Assembly (NCBI GenBank): GCA_964428215.1
Contig: CAYRXO010000201.1
Coordinates: 1 to 6,078, forward strand
DNA length: 6,078 bases
Direction of reading: 5' to 3'
Source of the DNA: Accumulibacter sp964428215
Lineage (GTDB): Bacteria > Pseudomonadota > Gammaproteobacteria > Burkholderiales > Rhodocyclaceae
Under the pieces are notes generated by a model. The model did no database searches, was not told the DNA's origin, and worked only from the letters and a program-made list of their open reading frames with translations. Both the position numbers and the translations under genes were made by a program. Positions 6,020-6,078 of the stretch are shown one piece after another. Position 1 is the stretch's first letter. Every line of letters starts with the position of its first letter.

Positions 6020-6078
6020 CCAGCTAGGGAAACGCAGATTTATTCTCGCCAGCCCCCACACTTAATATGACAATGTTA

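Noticed and set aside
1..6078. CRISPR arrays, tRNA or rRNA genes, riboswitches
   Set aside because: No regularly spaced direct repeats, cloverleaf sequence or recognisable RNA motif was seen on either strand.

Overview
The window looks like a betaproteobacterial chromosome. It is most like the Rhodocyclales (Azoarcus / Dechloromonas / Accumulibacter type), although the genus is an inference from gene order and protein character and was not tested by search. The first half is GC-rich and tightly packed. The second half is less GC-rich, looser and littered with insertion-sequence debris.

Bases 1-3251 hold one continuous plus-strand gene run: the 3' end of rnfG, then rnfE, nth, a FIST-domain sensor-like protein and a DUF1841 protein. 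The first two are membrane subunits of the Rnf/Rsx electron-transfer complex, and nth encodes endonuclease III. Junctions are very tight: a 4-base overlap (rnfG/rnfE), a 16-base gap (rnfE/nth), a 4-base overlap (nth/FIST) and an 8-base overlap (FIST/DUF1841). They are therefore probably cotranscribed and translationally coupled. The rnfE-nth linkage is the same as in E. coli (rsxE-nth). The FIST and DUF1841 genes are the less familiar part.

Bases 3252-3762 hold a dead IS5-family transposase remnant. It has one frameshift, one in-frame stop and a probable surviving right end, but no recognisable left end. A plausible sigma-70 promoter follows it.

Bases 3763-5385 encode a complete, typical membrane methyl-accepting chemotaxis protein with no che genes beside it. 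Its ligand is unknown.

Bases 5386-6078 contain no intact gene. There is an AT-rich stretch with several palindromes, possibly an IS end, and then the C-terminal relic of an IS256-family (mutator-type) transposase split over two frames by an apparent one-base loss. The chemoreceptor is thus bracketed by two unrelated decayed transposases.

I found no convincing undescribed defence, RNA or mobile system. The most interesting leads are the coupled nth-FIST-DUF1841 cassette behind Rnf, the three HX3H histidine pairs in the DUF1841 protein, and the palindrome-rich island near 5560-5740.
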